Source: Candidatus Raymondbacteria bacterium RIFOXYA2_FULL_49_16
GTDB taxonomy: Bacteria > Fibrobacterota > OXYB2-FULL-49-7 > XYB2-FULL-49-35
DNA length: 64,000 nt
Direction: 5' to 3'
Assembly: GCA_001789205.1 (NCBI GenBank)
Contig: MFYT01000018.1
Location: forward strand, 40,351-104,350
Both the position numbers and the translations under genes were made by a program. Below the pieces are notes generated by a model. That model made no database searches, was not told the origin of the DNA, and worked only from the letters and a program-made list of their open reading frames with translations. Shown piece after piece: positions 40,616-51,066 of the stretch (its first letter is position 1; each line of letters starts with the position of its first letter).

Positions 40616-41806
40616 TCAATTAAACAGCTGTTTATAGACAGATAAATACTTTTCAGATACAAGTCGAGGGTGTAATTCTTTAACAAGCGCAATCCCATAT
40701 TCAATTTTCTGCTGCCTGAGTTCAGGCAAACTTTCAACCATGAGCATCTGCTTCAAATATGAATCTTTTTCCCAATTGTCAGCATAATATATTCCCTTAC
40801 CCAAGGGATCTATGGCATAATTTCCAGGAATTTTACTAGAAATGACAGGACACCCACAAGCCAGAGCCTCCTTAACGACTCTTGGTGAACCTTCGATAAA
40901 TGTTGGCAGAACAAACATATCAACAGAACGATATAGTTGTCTTATGCCATAAGGATCTACTGAATCCATAAAAAGAATATTTGATCGACAGGGAAGGGAA
41001 CAAATAATACTTTCAAACCAACGATATCCTGTATCCCCAACTCTTCCTACCATTATAAGTTTTGAATTGGAATGCTCAGAATAAAATGCGTTAAATGATA
41101 AAAGTAATGTTTCAACACCTTTCCTTCTTTGAAAAGAACCAGCGAAAAGAATTAGAATGTCTCTGTTTGAAAATCCGAGCTTTTGCCTTTCGGTATCTCC
41201 AGGACAAAAGAAATCTGTATTTACCTCAGAGGGAATGAGAACTGTCTTGTCTGGTTTTATATGGTAATATTTTATAACGTCTTGGGTAACAGTCTCACCA
41301 TTCCCGATTATCAGATCAGCAAATCTACACGATAAAGCTTCTGGAACGTATACTGTAAGAAATCGCTTAAGGTAATATGGATACTCACTCAACCGGATAG
41401 GTATTTGCGAGTACTTACTTTTGGTTATATATCTTATAAAAAAGCTTAGGTTTGGTGCATAAAGACTAAGAACTTTGCGAACATTAATTAGTCTTGAACA
41501 AGCATCTCTAAACGAAAAACCTAATTGCATTAGAAACGTATCGTGTATAATTACTTTGTTACCTTTAATAATATCATCTTTAATGAAGGAATATACCTGA
41601 TCGCGTCTCTGAAATATATTTTTTTTCGGGTTAAATAATAATTTTAAAAGGTTTGGTCGACTAATTTCCTTTGGGTGGTCTCCATTTAAGAGTAAAATTT
41701 TGACACAAACAATGCGATCACATAAATGCACAAACATTTCATATCTATCCCTATATTTTTCATAACTGGGCAAACAAGCCAGCACCACTATATTGTTATC
41801 TATCAT
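40616..41806 (-). CDS. Glycosyltransferase family 4
   Basis: 396 aa; ILILFAGSFQRRKGVETLLLSFNAFYSEHSNSKLIMVGRVGD; VDMFVLPTFIEGSPRVVKEALACGCPVISS. Confidence 0.9.
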   Translation of the reverse strand: MIDNNIVVLACLPSYEKYRDRYEMFVHLCDRIVCVKILLLNGDHPKEISRPNLLKLLFNPKKNIFQRRDQVYSFIKDDIIKGNKVIIHDTFLMQLGFSFRDACSRLINVRKVLSLYAPNLSFFIRYITKSKYSQIPIRLSEYPYYLKRFLTVYVPEALSCRFADLIIGNGETVTQDVIKYYHIKPDKTVLIPSEVNTDFFCPGDTERQKLGFSNRDILILFAGSFQRRKGVETLLLSFNAFYSEHSNSKLIMVGRVGDTGYRWFESIICSLPCRSNILFMDSVDPYGIRQLYRSVDMFVLPTFIEGSPRVVKEALACGCPVISSKIPGNYAIDPLGKGIYYADNWEKDSYLKQMLMVESLPELRQQKIEYGIALVKELHPRLVSEKYLSVYKQLFN

Positions 41807-41810
41807 ATGA

Positions 41811-42977
41811 TTAATTATTTACCATTTTTCCTGAAGAAATAGGTTTTGAATGAAATAACATTTCCCATTGTCTGGCAACATTTTGCATAGAAAACAAAGT
41901 TGTTATCTTCTGTGCTTCTTGTCCAAACACCTTGCGCTTGTCTGGGGAATCAATCAAATCTATAAGAGACGTTAAAAAAACCTCACCATTTCCATTGGGA
42001 ATTAGCATACCATTCTTTCCATTAATAATAATATCAGAGGGTCCCGAAGGACAATCGTAACTAATGACACTCAAACCTACTGCCATGGCCTCGCACAAAG
42101 AATTCGGAAAACCTTCGTATTGGGAAGTAAATAAAAAGATGTCTGCTTGTTTGAGAAGAGCGGTTGGGTTTGCTTCGTACCCCAATAAAACAACGCTACC
42201 CTCAAGACCCAAACGTTTAACTTGGGCTTCGATTTTTTTTCTTTCGGGGCCCTCTCCTATGATGAACAAACGCCATTCAGGCCTGACCAAATGGAGGTCA
42301 TAATAGATATCAATCATACGATCATATCTTTTTGACTCAACGAGCCTGCCCATCGATATCAATGCCTTTCCAGGTAATACAATAGTGTTCTCGAGTGTCG
42401 TTCTATCATCATACCCAAGAATGGGATTTGGTATAACTCTACGTTTATTCCTACTGACGATCCTGGTAAACAATTCATCTATTTCCTTATTTTGCGTTAC
42501 CAAAAAGGCCGCTCGTGGATACAAGATATAACGTAATAAATAACGATAGAACGGCTGCTTTCTAGCGGACATATTTGTTCGCTCAGAAACGATTACCTGG
42601 TAATCTGTTCCAATCAACGCTATTAGTGTAACAAAACTTGTTATATCTCCAAAAACGATTATAGCAATTGGATCAATTTTACCTATATGCGTCCTAAACG
42701 ATACTATTTTTCCTACTTTTCCAGGAAAACGCGATGGTAAATCTTGTGCACTTACTAATTTGACACGTTTATCTATTGGGAAAGCTACAGCATTCGTGCG
42801 CCGTGCAAGTGTCATTAAAAAAACCTCTCTCCCATTATTGACCCAGTAATTGGCCAATAAACACATAACACGTTCTTGCCCACCGCATTCAAGATGGGAA
42901 GTAACAAGCATTATCTTTTCGGTATCTTGTCTTTCCATTGTTTTATAACGAGTTCTAATATAAGGTCTTGTGGCCAT
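41811..42977 (-). CDS. Glycosyltransferase family 4
   Basis: 388 aa; ECGGQERVMCLLANYWVNNGREV; LISMGRLVESKRYDRMIDIY; IFLFTSQYEGFPNSLCEAMAVGLSVISYDCPSGPSDII. Start probably MERQDTEK. Confidence 0.92.
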   Translation of the reverse strand: MATRPYIRTRYKTMERQDTEKIMLVTSHLECGGQERVMCLLANYWVNNGREVFLMTLARRTNAVAFPIDKRVKLVSAQDLPSRFPGKVGKIVSFRTHIGKIDPIAIIVFGDITSFVTLIALIGTDYQVIVSERTNMSARKQPFYRYLLRYILYPRAAFLVTQNKEIDELFTRIVSRNKRRVIPNPILGYDDRTTLENTIVLPGKALISMGRLVESKRYDRMIDIYYDLHLVRPEWRLFIIGEGPERKKIEAQVKRLGLEGSVVLLGYEANPTALLKQADIFLFTSQYEGFPNSLCEAMAVGLSVISYDCPSGPSDIIINGKNGMLIPNGNGEVFLTSLIDLIDSPDKRKVFGQEAQKITTLFSMQNVARQWEMLFHSKPISSGKMVNN

Positions 42978-43996
42978 AAATGTTTTATATGATAATTCAA
43001 ATTAACATCCCAATATCCAGGGCAGTTGTATATGGCTTTGGAATTATAACAATAGCTAGTCTCAACTATTAGCGGCTCGCAATTTTCTGTCATAACAAAA
43101 TCAAATGCAATACTTTGACACCCTAGCTTTTGAGTAATATCAAACGCTATTTTTACACAAAGAGGATCAACACGTGTTATATTGTAATCTATAGACCCAC
43201 TACCAGATGCGCGCCAATCGTTTTTTCTAACATTACGCGTGAATCCGAACGCTTTATCCCCTACAACGGTAATCCTGATATCGTATTGGTTATTCGGAAT
43301 AAAGGATTGAAAAAGAACGTAGCCAATCTCATTGCCCATAAGACGACACAAATCCTTTGCACGAGAAGATCGTTGAAAATATCGGTTTAATCTTCCTGGA
43401 AGGTTAAACAATTTTTTTATTTTTTCCGACCCGGCAGGATTCTGCTTACCAAGATAATCTTTTACTTCTTCGATGTGTGGTGGTTTAAAGGAAAAACCGT
43501 TGCCAAAAGCTTGATTGATAATTTTAATTGCTTCTTTTTTGGTTTTTAGCAATCGCACATTTGATGAACCGGCACCACATCTGAGTTTAAATACCTTTGG
43601 AAACGAAACGGAATCAGCCCATTCTAAGGCATCCTTGCGTTGGAAGAATGCTGCTGTTTCTGCTAAAGGCGCGCCGATAGATTGCAGTTGGTACTTTTGG
43701 GCTAATTTATTATCAAAAGACCAGCACGTTGACGAATCAGGGAAGACTGTTAAGCCTTTTATTTCAGCACTTCTTAGCAGGTCTCGTGCGCACAATTTTG
43801 ACGGGGGGTCATTGTGATGCCAATGCCATAATAAAATATCAATTTCATTTAAATCCTGAAAGATTGTATTTGAAAAACAATCTACAACCCTGTAGTTATA
43901 TCCAACTTCTTGACAAACTTCAATCCATCGTTCCGAAAAACTGTTAACTCTTCTATGTATTGCAATAATAGGGCGTTTATTTTTGCTATTTTTCAT
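42911..43996 (-). CDS. ATP-grasp-like (RimK-type) protein in the polysaccharide locus
   Basis: 361 aa; SFDNKLAQKYQLQSIGAPLAETAAF; FPKVFKLRCGAGSSNVRLL; NNQYDIRITVVGDKAFGFTRNVR; SIAFDFVMTENCEPLIVETSYCYN. Confidence 0.72.
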   Translation of the reverse strand: MKNSKNKRPIIAIHRRVNSFSERWIEVCQEVGYNYRVVDCFSNTIFQDLNEIDILLWHWHHNDPPSKLCARDLLRSAEIKGLTVFPDSSTCWSFDNKLAQKYQLQSIGAPLAETAAFFQRKDALEWADSVSFPKVFKLRCGAGSSNVRLLKTKKEAIKIINQAFGNGFSFKPPHIEEVKDYLGKQNPAGSEKIKKLFNLPGRLNRYFQRSSRAKDLCRLMGNEIGYVLFQSFIPNNQYDIRITVVGDKAFGFTRNVRKNDWRASGSGSIDYNITRVDPLCVKIAFDITQKLGCQSIAFDFVMTENCEPLIVETSYCYNSKAIYNCPGYWDVNLNYHIKHLWPQDLILELVIKQWKDKIPKR

Positions 43997-44005
43997 GATG
44001 TTCTA

Positions 44006-45319
44006 TTACGTTAAATCATTAGATTCCCTGAGTGTCTTTAATTGATCATATTTCTTTTGGATAGCCTCTCTTTGCATGCCACACTCCAACTCTCTCAATT
44101 CAATCGTAGTTCGAAATATATCTTGATGAGAAGGACACATAGTTAAATTTTTTATCCTGAGAAACATCTTTCTTCTCTGTGCTGAAGACTGAATTAATTT
44201 TAAAACACCAATAAAAAGTATTAATATTGCCCCGCTGACGCTACCTTTTTTTATTAATCGAATAAATTGAAACAAGCTGAACGATTGCAATGAAAATGCT
44301 GCAAGCATAAAGTTAAATGTAAATCCTTTTTGACAGGTTGCACACCAATGATTCCAGTATTCGTGTAATAGCTTTTGATCTAAAATAATCTCTGATTGTA
44401 TTGAAATTATCTGACGATAATCATTAATTCGGTTGCCGCTTGCCAACATTACTTTTTTAGGTTTTCCTTCGCAACAAGTAAGCGCTAAAGCAACTTTTGA
44501 GATCTCGTTCTTTTTAATGTCAAGAATAACCAATAGCCCTTCTCGGGTGACAGAAGATGCATGATAACCGTCAGGAAAATAAAAGTTCCCAAGACCATAT
44601 AATATTGGAGCTCCTTTATAAATTTCTAACCCCTGAATAACATGAGAGTGATGACCAATCACAGCACTTGCACCGATGTCAACCATAAATCGATACCACC
44701 TTTGAAGGCGTGGATTGGGAAACGGGCTAAGTTCACTGCCGCCATGTGCACTAACTATTAATAAATCAGCGTTTGCTTTGGCCTCTGTAATTGCATGCCA
44801 AGCATTTATTGGATCAAGTTCTGCTGCACCGGCTGTATTGTTATCAGCAATTGAAAATTCACGTTCTGTGAGTGCAATGATCGCTAATTTAATACCTTTG
44901 ATATTGTACTGACGAGGTGATCGAGCAATCATACTATTAGATTCTGCTCCTACGGTATCCAGACCTTTCGTATGGCAGGAAAACAATGTTTGATCCAAGC
45001 CTTTTTTACCATAATCAAAAATATGATTATTTGCTATGGAAACAAGGTGAAAACCGGCGTCACGCAAAACAGACGCTCCACTTGGTTTTGCTTTAATCAA
45101 CGGTCCAGATTTTTCTATGGGGTCAGTACCGTCTGTTAAGGGGGCTTCCAAATTTGCCATTGCCAGATCTGCAGATTGAATATATTGCTTTATATTCTCC
45201 GTTACAATGCTCTCGGTTGTATCTGGAACAATATCCCCTACTGCCATCAGTTTTATACATTCAGACGTGTCTGACCTATCTGATATGATAATTTCAGATA
45301 TCAAATTGATCTCATTCAT
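44006..45319 (-). CDS. CapA-family (PGA capsule synthesis) metallophosphoesterase-like protein
   Basis: 437 aa; LMAVGDIVPD; SADLAMANLEAPLTDG; GFHLVSIANNHIFDYGKKGLDQTL; IVSAHGGSELSPFPNPRLQRWYRFMVDIGASAVIGHHSHVIQGLEIYKGAPILYGLGNF. Confidence 0.93.
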   Translation of the reverse strand: MNEINLISEIIISDRSDTSECIKLMAVGDIVPDTTESIVTENIKQYIQSADLAMANLEAPLTDGTDPIEKSGPLIKAKPSGASVLRDAGFHLVSIANNHIFDYGKKGLDQTLFSCHTKGLDTVGAESNSMIARSPRQYNIKGIKLAIIALTEREFSIADNNTAGAAELDPINAWHAITEAKANADLLIVSAHGGSELSPFPNPRLQRWYRFMVDIGASAVIGHHSHVIQGLEIYKGAPILYGLGNFYFPDGYHASSVTREGLLVILDIKKNEISKVALALTCCEGKPKKVMLASGNRINDYRQIISIQSEIILDQKLLHEYWNHWCATCQKGFTFNFMLAAFSLQSFSLFQFIRLIKKGSVSGAILILFIGVLKLIQSSAQRRKMFLRIKNLTMCPSHQDIFRTTIELRELECGMQREAIQKKYDQLKTLRESNDLT

Positions 45320-45320
45320 A

Positions 45321-46853
45321 CTATTGTAAATTCCTTTTTTTGTGGATCAACATTTCTGTAAGCATGGTCTTTTCCGACCTGTTTAGGAAAAAGAACCAGA
45401 TGATAGGCACTGTTAAAATAGATAGAACCGATATGTTTAATAGCAGGTCATATATCGAAATGCAGACATGAATTTTATTAATAAAATAACTCCCTAGCCA
45501 AGCAACGCCGAAAATAGGAAGTCCACAAATGGTAGGCGATATAAAAACCCAAACAGATGTTTTTTCAACATGGGCAGTATATAAAGGCATAAGTATTACA
45601 TTTTTAATTATTAGAGTCACGGCAGTTGAAACACCAAGCCCAATTAAACCATTGCCCACATATTTGATAAATAAAACGGATAGCGCTACATGTATGGCAC
45701 CCATTACTAAAGTCAAAATTGCAGGAAACCGTATTTTCAGTTTTGCTGCATTTAATTGGTGTAAGGGTGTTATAACAAAAAACAATGGCGACGCTATCAG
45801 AACCATTACCAGCCATAACTTACCATATTCAATCCCTAACCAAAATTCAAGAATATTTTTACTGTATATAATAATTATGGACACTGGAACTGCAAGTGCT
45901 AAAGATAACATTTTAAGCGATATCGTAGAAAGTCTTACCGCCAAATCCGACTCCTTACGTCCAACATAGGCCATAACCATTGGTCCTACTAATACTGACA
46001 ATCCACCAGATACAACGGATAAAATCCCCACCCACTGTGAGATCGCTGCAAATTCACCACCTGCAGTTGGAGATATAAATCTATTCGCTAACCAGATGCT
46101 AGTTCTTGAATGAAATATTATTCCCATTTTATTAACTATAATCCATAGTGAAAGACCAAACATCGGGATAATTATTTTAAGTGACGCTGCTTGAAACGAA
46201 ACAAATAAATCTGGAGTCAGTTTTTTCCAGAATGCTATTTGCGTAATAAAAACGATGATCGCTAATAAAATATCAACATACCCTATATAGCGTAATTTTG
46301 GTCCTAATATGGTAAATAATATAACAATGGCTATCAAACGTAGAACTTTTTTTCCAGCAACAATATTTTCTATTACATCAATTCGATTGTTTGCATAGGC
46401 AGATGTACTAAAGACTCCCCCAACTAAAGAAAGCAAATATGCTGAGGCAGAACAAGCCAATAATATCATCGCATCATAAAACAAACCTTCTGGAATTTTT
46501 ATTAGGGTGTTACTGTAATTGATAACTAGAATAAATATTGGTATTTGAACACATGATATCGCTATATATAGAAAAAAAGAGGTGTTGAAAGTTTGATTGG
46601 GGTTTCCATTAGACTTATGCAACTCCATGGTGAAAAATCGATTGATTGAGGCTGATATTCCTTGGGTAATAGTACTAGAATATTGTGTTAGAACTGCCGC
46701 TAATGGTATCATTCCGTATGCAGAGATACCAAGATATCTAATTAAATACGGCGTTAACCATATTCCCGATAAAATAGTAGCAACCATAGAAATGCTTTTT
46801 GCGCTCATATTTTTCCGAAATTGTCTCTTAAATCCAACCGTAATATTACTCAT
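45321..46853 (-). CDS. wzx: Polysaccharide flippase (Wzx-like)
   Basis: 510 aa multi-span membrane protein; IWLTPYLIRYLGISAYGMIPLAAVLTQY...SASINRFFTMEL. Confidence 0.85.
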   Translation of the reverse strand: MSNITVGFKRQFRKNMSAKSISMVATILSGIWLTPYLIRYLGISAYGMIPLAAVLTQYSSTITQGISASINRFFTMELHKSNGNPNQTFNTSFFLYIAISCVQIPIFILVINYSNTLIKIPEGLFYDAMILLACSASAYLLSLVGGVFSTSAYANNRIDVIENIVAGKKVLRLIAIVILFTILGPKLRYIGYVDILLAIIVFITQIAFWKKLTPDLFVSFQAASLKIIIPMFGLSLWIIVNKMGIIFHSRTSIWLANRFISPTAGGEFAAISQWVGILSVVSGGLSVLVGPMVMAYVGRKESDLAVRLSTISLKMLSLALAVPVSIIIIYSKNILEFWLGIEYGKLWLVMVLIASPLFFVITPLHQLNAAKLKIRFPAILTLVMGAIHVALSVLFIKYVGNGLIGLGVSTAVTLIIKNVILMPLYTAHVEKTSVWVFISPTICGLPIFGVAWLGSYFINKIHVCISIYDLLLNISVLSILTVPIIWFFFLNRSEKTMLTEMLIHKKRNLQ

Positions 46854-46924
46854 TTGACCTTAAAGTATATTATTAAATAAAGTTCTCTTTTAACGAAAAA
46901 CGTCTTGCCTTCGAACTAATCAAA

Positions 46925-47644
46925 CTAGATTTTACAGCAGACAAAAATCTGATTTGTGGCAAGGTCACGCAATTTTCCAATCTTGCTTAACATACGCTCC
47001 AACGGCAACAAAACAAAAACGGGCAACCAGGTTTTTTCCTTGGAAACGGGAACAACCCCAACATGATATATTTTAACTATTTTCAACCCAACAGAGGCAA
47101 TAAGCTCCTGACAATCGCTGAAAAGCATTTTACCCGACAACTTTCGTTTTCTAATCATATAATATAACCTATCAAAAGAATATGACGCATTAAGATGGTT
47201 ATTAAATACTATATATCCATCTTTTTTTAAACATGAATTTAGTGCTCTCATCGTTTCAAAACGTAATATAGGATCTGCATTTGGAAAAAACCTGAAAGCA
47301 GTAATAAGATTATACTTCAAATTACCTATTTTGTTTTCTTTTGTAATATCAGTTTTTATCAACGAACTACGAATAACATTTTGCCGTGCAACTTGTAACA
47401 TTGTACTGCTGACATCGACGCCACAGGACTCTGCGGTCCAATTTTCCAAAAAGGACAGAATTCGTCCAGTACCGCAGGCAAAATCAAGATGACGTATTGT
47501 TTGTCCTTTATAAAACATAGTAACGATATCTTTCAACACTTGTTTTTCAAGAGTCCAAATCATTGACCGATATGGATTTGATTTAAACGCATGGTGATAT
47601 GACTGGCCCTTTCCTGGACTTGTGTGTGAGTCTCTATAATCCAA
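46925..47644 (-). CDS. Class I SAM-dependent methyltransferase
   Basis: 239 aa; IRHLDFACGTGRILSFLENWTAESCGVDVSSTMLQVARQN. Confidence 0.87.
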   Translation of the reverse strand: MDYRDSHTSPGKGQSYHHAFKSNPYRSMIWTLEKQVLKDIVTMFYKGQTIRHLDFACGTGRILSFLENWTAESCGVDVSSTMLQVARQNVIRSSLIKTDITKENKIGNLKYNLITAFRFFPNADPILRFETMRALNSCLKKDGYIVFNNHLNASYSFDRLYYMIRKRKLSGKMLFSDCQELIASVGLKIVKIYHVGVVPVSKEKTWLPVFVLLPLERMLSKIGKLRDLATNQIFVCCKI

Positions 47645-47663
47645 TGAAAAACCTCCTTTACAA

Positions 47664-48416
47664 CTAAATATTGCTTTGTCTAAGTTTTGAAATAAATCTC
47701 AGGAAAAGACGCTGGCAAGGCTCATAATGCATCCGAGTGCGAAAACTGCATTCTTCCCGCCGCTTTAGAAATTTGAAAATCATGGCTTTTCGCATGTACC
47801 AAGCCAACGTGTTATAAGAAAATGAGTTCGGTTCACTCGATCTATATCCGGAAATAAAATCAAGTGCGCGATTATAAATGCTGAAATACCGGTATATCTG
47901 TCTTATCGGGAAATAAAATAGATTGTTAACAAACCACATAATATCGTAATATCGTGTACCATATGTAGCAATACCACCGTGTATCTTTGTCATTTGCCAG
48001 TCAATAATCACAATTTCACCGGTTGAAGAATTAACCCCAACATTATCCAGACTAAAATCCCCATGAATGAATACATTATTATGATCCAAAGCGAGTTCCT
48101 CTGGCAAACATAGTTTATTAGTATCATCGAGAGACAATTCGTGATGGATGCGAGACAATGATTGCCCAATTTTTCCATATAAGGCACTTAATTTCTTTTC
48201 GTAACCCAGTTCCCGCATAGACTTAAACCCAAGAATTCTTTCAAAAACAATGTGTCCTTGTAGTTCATTTATGTCAAGTACTTTCGGGACGTAAAACAAC
48301 CCGCTCGAAAGACCAATCTGACGTGCGGCATTGGATTTTAAAACTTCTTGTTTTAACATTGCTGAGTCAACACGTTTTATTATACGATCCGACTCAACAA
48401 TAATGGTTTTTTTCAT
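47664..48416 (-). CDS. Phosphotransferase (APH/choline kinase-like)
   Basis: 250 aa; NVFIHGDFSLDNVGVNSSTGEIVIIDWQMTKIHGG (HGDxxxxN...DW). Confidence 0.85.
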   Translation of the reverse strand: MKKTIIVESDRIIKRVDSAMLKQEVLKSNAARQIGLSSGLFYVPKVLDINELQGHIVFERILGFKSMRELGYEKKLSALYGKIGQSLSRIHHELSLDDTNKLCLPEELALDHNNVFIHGDFSLDNVGVNSSTGEIVIIDWQMTKIHGGIATYGTRYYDIMWFVNNLFYFPIRQIYRYFSIYNRALDFISGYRSSEPNSFSYNTLAWYMRKAMIFKFLKRREECSFRTRMHYEPCQRLFLRFISKLRQSNI

Positions 48417-48467
48417 CCGACAAATAATGGTCTCAACATATAAATTTTACTAGGGAATGATCAAATC

Positions 48468-49739
48468 TCATGAAAACTTATTCAATCTGCTGATATACCC
48501 AGCATAAGCCGCAAGCAGAGGCCAGAACAATTTGTGCCCATACATTACAGCAAAGAAATTGTAGAACAACACAAGTATGATAAGTATGATACCAAATTTA
48601 AGAACTACCGCATCCTCCTTTGATTGGTCAATCGCAAGTGTTCTCTTGATGCCAATTAAAATCATTAAAAATGTCCCAAAATACAGGCAGACACCAATAA
48701 AACCATTATCAGCAAGAAGTTCAAAAAAAGTTGAGTGAGCGTAGGACCCTTCCTTCGATCCGTAGATGTGTGATAAATGACGAAATTGATTGAACCCTTT
48801 GCCACAAAAAGGCGATTCGGCAAACATGAGGACTGCGGATTTAGCAAATCCAATTCGTTCTACGTCAGAGTCGGACGTATAATTCAATTTTACAAGATTC
48901 ATAAGCCTATCTCCAAAAGGAGACCGAGCAATACTAACGATAGTAAGGCTAAAAAGCATGACAAAAAATGATGTTATTAGCACTTTATGAATAATATCCT
49001 TCTTTATCGTATGCCGTATGTGAAAATAATAAACCATCAGAAATAAAAAGACAACAGACAATAATCCCTTCCGGGATCCTGACATGAATATTATTACCAT
49101 GGACGGAACAATATTAAAAAGTATTAAATATTTTAATTTGCTTCTAAAAACACAATAAAGACACAACGACGCCCATATTGACACAATAGATATCATCGCC
49201 ATTTCGTTTGCGTTTCCAATTGTACCAGCAAGCCTCGCTGCACCGCCTCGATAATTCATACTTGTTAAATATCTAGAAACTAGTATCTGTTCTTGATTTA
49301 TATTATAAAGAACAAGCGATGAACAACTAATTATAAAAAAAACGAAGAGCAACTCATTTCTACTTTTTATGAAATTTGAAACAATAAATGTTATAACAGT
49401 GATTTTCATCAGACTAATAATTGCATGCGTGTCCGTATCCGAGGAGGGTAAATAAATATACGAAATACCACACAAAATAAAAAAGATGTAGTACGTTTTT
49501 AAATATTGGTTGATTTCGATAACGGGGTGTATTTTTTTGATAAAATGTGGGATATAGAACAACACCAAGAGGGCGGAAGAGTAAAAGAAAACCCTTGTTT
49601 CTGATTCCTGCCAGTAACTAAAAATCGCGGAAGAAAAAAAATAAAAGCCAACAAGGATGGTTTTTAGGTCAGGTATAAAAAAGCTAGTTAGGTTTATTCC
49701 ATATTTTGGCAATAAGACTCTAAAATTAACCGTTGGCAT
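48468..49739 (-). CDS. O-antigen ligase/polymerase (Wzy-like)
   Basis: 423 aa multi-span; RLAGTIGNANEMAMISIV; SGSRKGLLSVVFLFLMVY; FCGKGFNQFRHLS...YAHSTFFELLADNGFIGVCLYF. Confidence 0.87.
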   Translation of the reverse strand: MPTVNFRVLLPKYGINLTSFFIPDLKTILVGFYFFSSAIFSYWQESETRVFFYSSALLVLFYIPHFIKKIHPVIEINQYLKTYYIFFILCGISYIYLPSSDTDTHAIISLMKITVITFIVSNFIKSRNELLFVFFIISCSSLVLYNINQEQILVSRYLTSMNYRGGAARLAGTIGNANEMAMISIVSIWASLCLYCVFRSKLKYLILFNIVPSMVIIFMSGSRKGLLSVVFLFLMVYYFHIRHTIKKDIIHKVLITSFFVMLFSLTIVSIARSPFGDRLMNLVKLNYTSDSDVERIGFAKSAVLMFAESPFCGKGFNQFRHLSHIYGSKEGSYAHSTFFELLADNGFIGVCLYFGTFLMILIGIKRTLAIDQSKEDAVVLKFGIILIILVLFYNFFAVMYGHKLFWPLLAAYAGYISRLNKFS

Positions 49740-49741
49740 TA

Positions 49742-50719
49742 TTACTTACGACTAATTTGATGCCGAATATTTTCGTAGAATTTATATCCAATGATACCTA
49801 TAATTGAAAAGAAAAGACCTAAAAAGAAGGATGTCATTAAAATCATTTTTCTTTTTGGTCTGGATTTTATATTTGGAACAAACGTTTTTTCGATAATGTC
49901 TATTGACTGCGTACTTACAAGCATCGACTTTTCAATTTCGCTAGCTACTAGATCTCGTATTTTGTCCTTAATTATTGGATCAGCGGCATTATGAAGCTGA
50001 CTCGTCAAGTAGATCTGATTCCTTCTAGATTCTTGCACGATGTCTTCTCTTAATCTTGCGTTTAGGGCCGTAAGATAGAAGTCAACAATTTGCTTTGCCA
50101 TAATTGGATTCTTATGATCCGCACCAATAGTAATTACATTCTTTTTATCATCTATCGATATCTTCAGAATGATTGTCCGAAGTTTTTCTATCCCTTGCCA
50201 GAGTTTTGGGATACTACTTGTATCTTCCGTATTCCACTTTCCTTTTACAGTATCCCATTTATCAGCATATAAAATAGGCATTAAACGATTTTCTTCAATT
50301 ACCTTTTGTGCTAAATCCCGGCCTTGAAGTATGATGCCTATTCTATCCATATTTGTATTCCCCAGACCAAGCTGCGAAGCAACTGATCCTCCAAACCCCC
50401 CAAGCTGGGACAATACAGCAGATGCACTATTACTTTTTTGAGATTCCTTAGGTGCAACAACTGCATTCGAATGATAAATGGGTGTGGCTAGAAAAGCATA
50501 TACCAATCCGATAATAGATACAAACATTGTTCCGGCTATGATAACGCTTCGGTAATTCCAAAATAGAATGAGGGCTTGAATCAAATCTATTTCATCCTTC
50601 TTTGTATCAGAAGATAATACATCACTATCGGCATGACTCTGTAAAGCCATTATATCCCTATCCTTTTCCATAATCAAGTTCCATTTAAAATTGTGTTTTT
50701 TATTTAATGTATCAATCAA
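49742..50719 (-). CDS. wzz: Wzz-type chain-length determinant protein
   Basis: 325 aa; two terminal TM segments; IYHSNAVVAPKESQKSNSASAVLSQLGGFGGSVASQLGLG; IDIIEKTFVPNIKSRPKRKMIL. Confidence 0.88.
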   Translation of the reverse strand: MIDTLNKKHNFKWNLIMEKDRDIMALQSHADSDVLSSDTKKDEIDLIQALILFWNYRSVIIAGTMFVSIIGLVYAFLATPIYHSNAVVAPKESQKSNSASAVLSQLGGFGGSVASQLGLGNTNMDRIGIILQGRDLAQKVIEENRLMPILYADKWDTVKGKWNTEDTSSIPKLWQGIEKLRTIILKISIDDKKNVITIGADHKNPIMAKQIVDFYLTALNARLREDIVQESRRNQIYLTSQLHNAADPIIKDKIRDLVASEIEKSMLVSTQSIDIIEKTFVPNIKSRPKRKMILMTSFFLGLFFSIIGIIGYKFYENIRHQISRK

Positions 50720-51066
50720 ACATGTTAAAATAATTAATTATTAAGTTTTTTATGGTCTTTCGAGGTTTTAAAAACACTTCGTCCCTTTCGGCGGCACCCA
50801 CCACCTATCTAGTTTTTGATATAATATTAAAATATAGAATGTCTGTAAGTCTTTGTCAAACATTGTGATAAATTCGACAGGTTCAATATTAAATTCAGCA
50901 TTTTAGAAAAATAATACATTGAATTCTTAATCAGATTCCATGAGTTAATCTAGAAGTACCTATTTCAAAAATCTGTAAATATAGAACTTTATTTCAACAA
51001 ATAAATGACCCTCTTTGAACCTTCACCCCCACCTTAATTCTTGCCTTATATACACCGGTCATGCTC

